From NCBI GenBank assembly GCA_022393335.1, contig JAJEKB010021604.1, positions 1 to 64,000 on the forward strand: 64,000 nucleotides of DNA, in the 5' to 3' direction. The notes beneath the pieces were generated by a model that was not told the DNA's origin, ran no database searches, and saw only the letters and a program-made list of their open reading frames with translations. Positions 61,144 to 64,000 of the stretch are shown piece after piece. The stretch comes from Macrotrachela quadricornifera. Its lineage: Eukaryota > Rotifera > Eurotatoria > Philodinida > Philodinidae. Positions within the stretch are counted from its first letter, which is position 1. Each line of letters opens with the position of its first letter. Position numbers and translations under genes: made by a program.

Positions 61144-62224
61144 TAATATTATTTTAATCTAGTAACAAGATAAACTAATTGTATTAATAAATATATATTT
61201 GATTCATAGAAATAAATATTTCTATTTCATATATTAAATATTGGCTTATTAATAAATTAAATAGATAAAATAAAAAATTCTGATAGAATTTGAAATGCAA
61301 ATAATTCAGTTTATATAGGAAGTAAAATATCTAAACAATTCTAGTCAAATATATTATAAGTTTATAATGATATATTATTTTATTTGATTAGATAGAATTT
61401 AAAAGAAAAATATTTTGAATACATACTTTTAAGATTTGATTAATTATGCGATTTATTTTTTATTATTTCTGAATTAGAGATAACAAAATAATGATTGAAG
61501 TGTATTTACATTATGGTAATAATCAATAAGATTATATTACTAACGTTTTTTTTTTCTTCATATCCCTTATTATAATAGGTATATGATTATATTTATAAAA
61601 TGTGTCTTTCGAATGAATCTAAGCATACAAAAAAAAATATTATATGTCATCAATCATCTTATTTTGATATGTCTCGTATTTCTTTTTATTACTGAATCAT
61701 TTGAATTATCATTTAGACTGCAAAGAAAACAGAAAATAATGGATACAATCTGTATATTTAAAAAAAAATGTTAGATAATTTTTTTTTGTTCTTGTTAATA
61801 GAAGTGATATAGAAATATCGTTTTGTTGAATAAATACATGAAGAATATTATTTTAAGAAATTGTTCTTTTACTTTCAAAATAATGAAATTAATCTTTTTT
61901 TAATTTTTAATAATAACAAAAAGTAAAGAGAAAAACAAACTATGATTGATATTATTATTCATAGAAATATTTACGTCCTCTTACCATGCGTATAAACAAA
62001 TAATCATGATGAAAAAATACACGTGTCGTTACACGTACTTTATTTGAGTATTATTTTAATCGCATCATTACATAAAATATTCATAATAAAAAGGTAATAT
62101 TTAAATTAATCTAACTTTTTTATTAGAAAATCAAATATAAATTACATGAATATGGACTAATCGTAAGTTTATTGTACCGTTGCATTCTTGAACACCAAAT
62201 TTCAATATCTTCAGTACTACTCGA
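61144..62224. other. Upstream of the FG-GAP gene, no gene seen
   Basis: Extremely AT-rich, presumably the promoter and flank of the minus-strand FG-GAP gene. No promoter element can be named. Confidence 0.4.
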
Positions 62225-62497
62225 CTAATCCTTGTCATTTTTTTTTACCATATCTTCTAACAAAAAGTCTTCATTAGTACACAAAAAATCGCTGCCGTCT
62301 TTCGGACAAAAGTTGTATGGCCAATTGATTACTTGACAGTTGATGATACTTATAACATAAAGTCTACACTTCTCGAATATAACTTCCATGTATTCGTTCA
62401 ATGTAGTTTTTATTACAGTTTTATCGAAATACCATAGGTACAGGTAACTTTGATTTTTTTTGTCATGGTAGAGATTAAAATTCATTTTGTTACGCAA
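62225..62497 (-). CDS. Short hypothetical frame, possibly a gene fragment
   Basis: A 90-codon frame with a non-random-looking end (QVINWPYNFCPKDGSDFLC, then an acidic LLEDM tail). I do not recognise it. No splice partner or signal peptide was found. It sits next to a piggyBac relic, so it may be a leftover C-terminal exon. Confidence 0.25.
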   Translation of the reverse strand: MRNKMNFNLYHDKKNQSYLYLWYFDKTVIKTTLNEYMEVIFEKCRLYVISIINCQVINWPYNFCPKDGSDFLCTNEDFLLEDMVKKNDKD

Positions 62498-62728
62498 TGA
62501 CCCGTTTGAAATTGGTCAGGCTGGTATCAGATGAAAGACAGTCGGTACTATATGAAACCACTAAAGATGATGAGAGAATTGTATTATTTCTTGTTGAGAA
62601 AAATATAAAAAAGAATTTGATAGTTCAGTTGTCACATAAGATTTTTCATATTATTTAGCTCATAACTTTCTTATACTTAGGCAGATTTTAACGAAACTTT
62701 GATCATTTTATTCATTCATTGTGGTTAA

Positions 62729-63407
62729 CTCTTTCACCGCAATGTGAGCCACTGGTGGCTCACTGTATATTTTAACCAGAAAAATGATGAAAAAGTAGGT
62801 TTTCTTCTTCTTTTTAAATAGCAAGGGATACATAGAGTTATTTCATCTTTACCACTGGTTGATCTATTTTATTATTTAGAGGAGTGCTTTTCATTAAAAC
62901 AATCAGGACAGGAAATTTTATTCTTTGCGGCCGCCGCACTAGTTTCTCTTGATTGTTGTTGCCTAATTTTCTCATAGCAACCAACACATCGTCTCCTGAC
63001 ATCACATGCAGATCCTTCCATTTCTTCAAGCTTGTGATCCACCAGCTTGCGTTTCGTTTGACTTGTTGAACGTTCTCATATGACACACCAAAAAGTAAAG
63101 ATTGCACAAGACTTTTACGAAACTGTAGCATTGTCATATGGCTTGTGTCATAATTTTCTTTGTAAATCAAATAAGCATTCACTATCGACATTCTAAATAT
63201 CATTTCAAATGTCACCTTTTGATACCACTTTTTAGTCCGTCTGAGACATGTGTAGTATGCGGATAGTTGATCTAATACAGCTATACCTTGTTTTCCTTTA
63301 TTGTAATCGACGATAATCTCTGGCTTCATAATGCGTTCATTTGATTGATTATTTTTTCCGGTCTCCACTAAAGGGACTGAACAAAATAGCTTTATGAATA
63401 TCATCAA
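62729..63407 (-). pseudogene. piggyBac transposase relic with one terminal end
   Basis: The minus-strand frame (63407-62838) reads MKPEIIVDYNKGKQGIAVLD, then QLSAYYTCLRRTKKWYQKV, MIFRMSIVNAYLIYKE and SLKKWKDLHVM. This is the C-terminal part of piggyBac (DDE_Tnp_1_7) transposases, including the Asp of the VDxxDQ motif. The N-terminal domain and first two catalytic Asp residues are missing. Near the end, a frameshift hides the Cys-rich motif (KISCPDCFNEKHSS in another frame). At 62725-62728 lies TTAA followed by CTCTTTCACCGC and a hairpin (GTGAGCCAC / GTGGCTCAC), the 3' end of the element. The 5' end was not found. Confidence 0.8.
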
Positions 63408-63549
63408 AACATCTCTTTTATCTTTCCATCTGATTAGTTTTGATGATTTTTATTTGTTTTAAATATTTCATCTAAGACTGTTGCCAATAGTGCATTTTGT
63501 ATAGCATAAAAAAAAATCGTTTTTTATTGAAAAGTAAAATAATGGACAG

Positions 63550-64000
63550 TCAAATAGGAATCAATGATTTTTCTTCTGTAAATTTCCATCCAACAAGTCC
63601 AAAAGACATAGTAAAATATAGACTTGATACTTCTGCGCAATGTGACTTATATAATTGTAGTTGAGATAAATCTGGAGGCGATCGTTGTTGTGCAATTCGA
63701 ATCGCTTGCATATAAAAGATGTATGCACTTTTTTGATTGTACATATTCTGATATATTTGACCAATATTATCGTATGTTGCTGCTAAATCTGGTTTTTTCA
63801 TATGAGGAAAGTCAAGTAAGATTTTGACTGTCTTTCGATAAAATTCGAGTGCTTCCGAATAATCTGATATATTTTTATATACTGATGCAATATTACTGTA
63901 GATAATAGCTCGATCTGTAACGTTCTGTGGAATATATTGGAGAATCATCTGACAGCATTTGCGAGCATTTTCATAGTGCTCGGATGTCTTTGAAACATTT
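63550..64000 (-). CDS. TPR (kinesin-light-chain-like) repeat protein, 3' end only
   Basis: The frame is open at the window edge and ends at 63550. It contains two clear tetratricopeptide repeats, RAIIYSNIASVYKNISDYSE and AATYDNIGQIYQNMYNQKSA, each followed by the helix-B pattern ALEFYRKTVKI or YIFYMQAIRI. The spacing of about 42-44 residues is that of kinesin-light-chain-type TPRs. A degenerate third repeat (LQLYKSHCAEVSSLYF) precedes the stop. The C-terminal WKFTEEKSLIPI has no match I know. TPR arrays mediate protein-protein binding; in bdelloids they are often joined to ADP-ribosyltransferase or other N-terminal domains, but that part lies outside the window. The last codons could be intron read-through. 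Confidence 0.75.
   Translation of the reverse strand, partial: NVSKTSEHYENARKCCQMILQYIPQNVTDRAIIYSNIASVYKNISDYSEALEFYRKTVKILLDFPHMKKPDLAATYDNIGQIYQNMYNQKSAYIFYMQAIRIAQQRSPPDLSQLQLYKSHCAEVSSLYFTMSFGLVGWKFTEEKSLIPI

Noticed and set aside
1..64000. CRISPR arrays, bacterial operons, rRNA genes
   Set aside because: No regularly spaced direct repeats, no operon-like gene packing or Shine-Dalgarno sites, and no rRNA-like conserved sequence were seen; gene structures are eukaryotic.

Overview
The window is eukaryotic: about 30% GC, genes with small GT-AG introns, signal peptides and membrane anchors, and a heavy load of decayed DNA transposons. The gene content (a DUF4419 protein, an orphan 7TM receptor family, a very long FG-GAP/VCBS repeat membrane protein, a TPR array, an exostosin-like enzyme, FLYWCH and piggyBac relics) fits a bdelloid rotifer best. 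This is inference from gene families; species cannot be named from the sequence.

Layout. 1-7.3 kb: transposon graveyard with a piggyBac-type MITE, a Ginger/integrase-like relic with long inverted repeats, a piggyBac-like element carrying a nested Tc1/mariner relic, a GC-rich hAT-type MITE with an 8-bp target duplication, and a degenerate minisatellite. 7.8-9.5 kb: three-exon secreted DUF4419 gene. 11.3-16.0 kb: two paralogous 7TM receptor genes on the minus strand, the first broken by a 400-N assembly gap. 19.2-23.6 kb: three-exon gene for a 1004-residue multi-pass protein. 24.5-25.6 kb: exostosin-like glycosyltransferase. 26.5-43 kb: almost entirely mobile DNA (large fold-back elements, a FLYWCH relic, a 2.2-kb hAT element with a perfect 8-bp target duplication, a decayed non-LTR retrotransposon, mariner relics). 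43.7-45.1 kb: an element with ACGCGT-rich ends and two tRNA-like units. 45.6-46.4 kb: three-exon gene for a secreted Q/N/Y-rich protein with 18-residue repeats. 46.9-48.3 kb: two further mariner/Tc1 relics. 49.5-51.2 kb: two-exon membrane-anchored M28 metallopeptidase. 53.6-61.1 kb: a giant FG-GAP gene (minus strand) whose main exon is split by a 1351-bp palindromic element. 62.7-64 kb: piggyBac transposase relic and the 3' end of a TPR gene that runs off the window.

How the genes relate. There is no operon or obvious pathway. Most intact genes encode secreted or membrane proteins (DUF4419, 7TM receptors, the propeller/Cys-rich protein, the glycosyltransferase, the repeat protein, the peptidase, FG-GAP), i.e. 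surface or secretory-pathway functions. The strongest structural observation is the FG-GAP gene: removing the palindrome plus one copy of its TA duplication restores a reading frame of 1543 residues with a short N-terminal tail, one transmembrane helix and about 28 repeats, so the element inserted cleanly into a previously intact gene. Exon boundaries below were read by eye from splice consensus and frame and have no transcript support.
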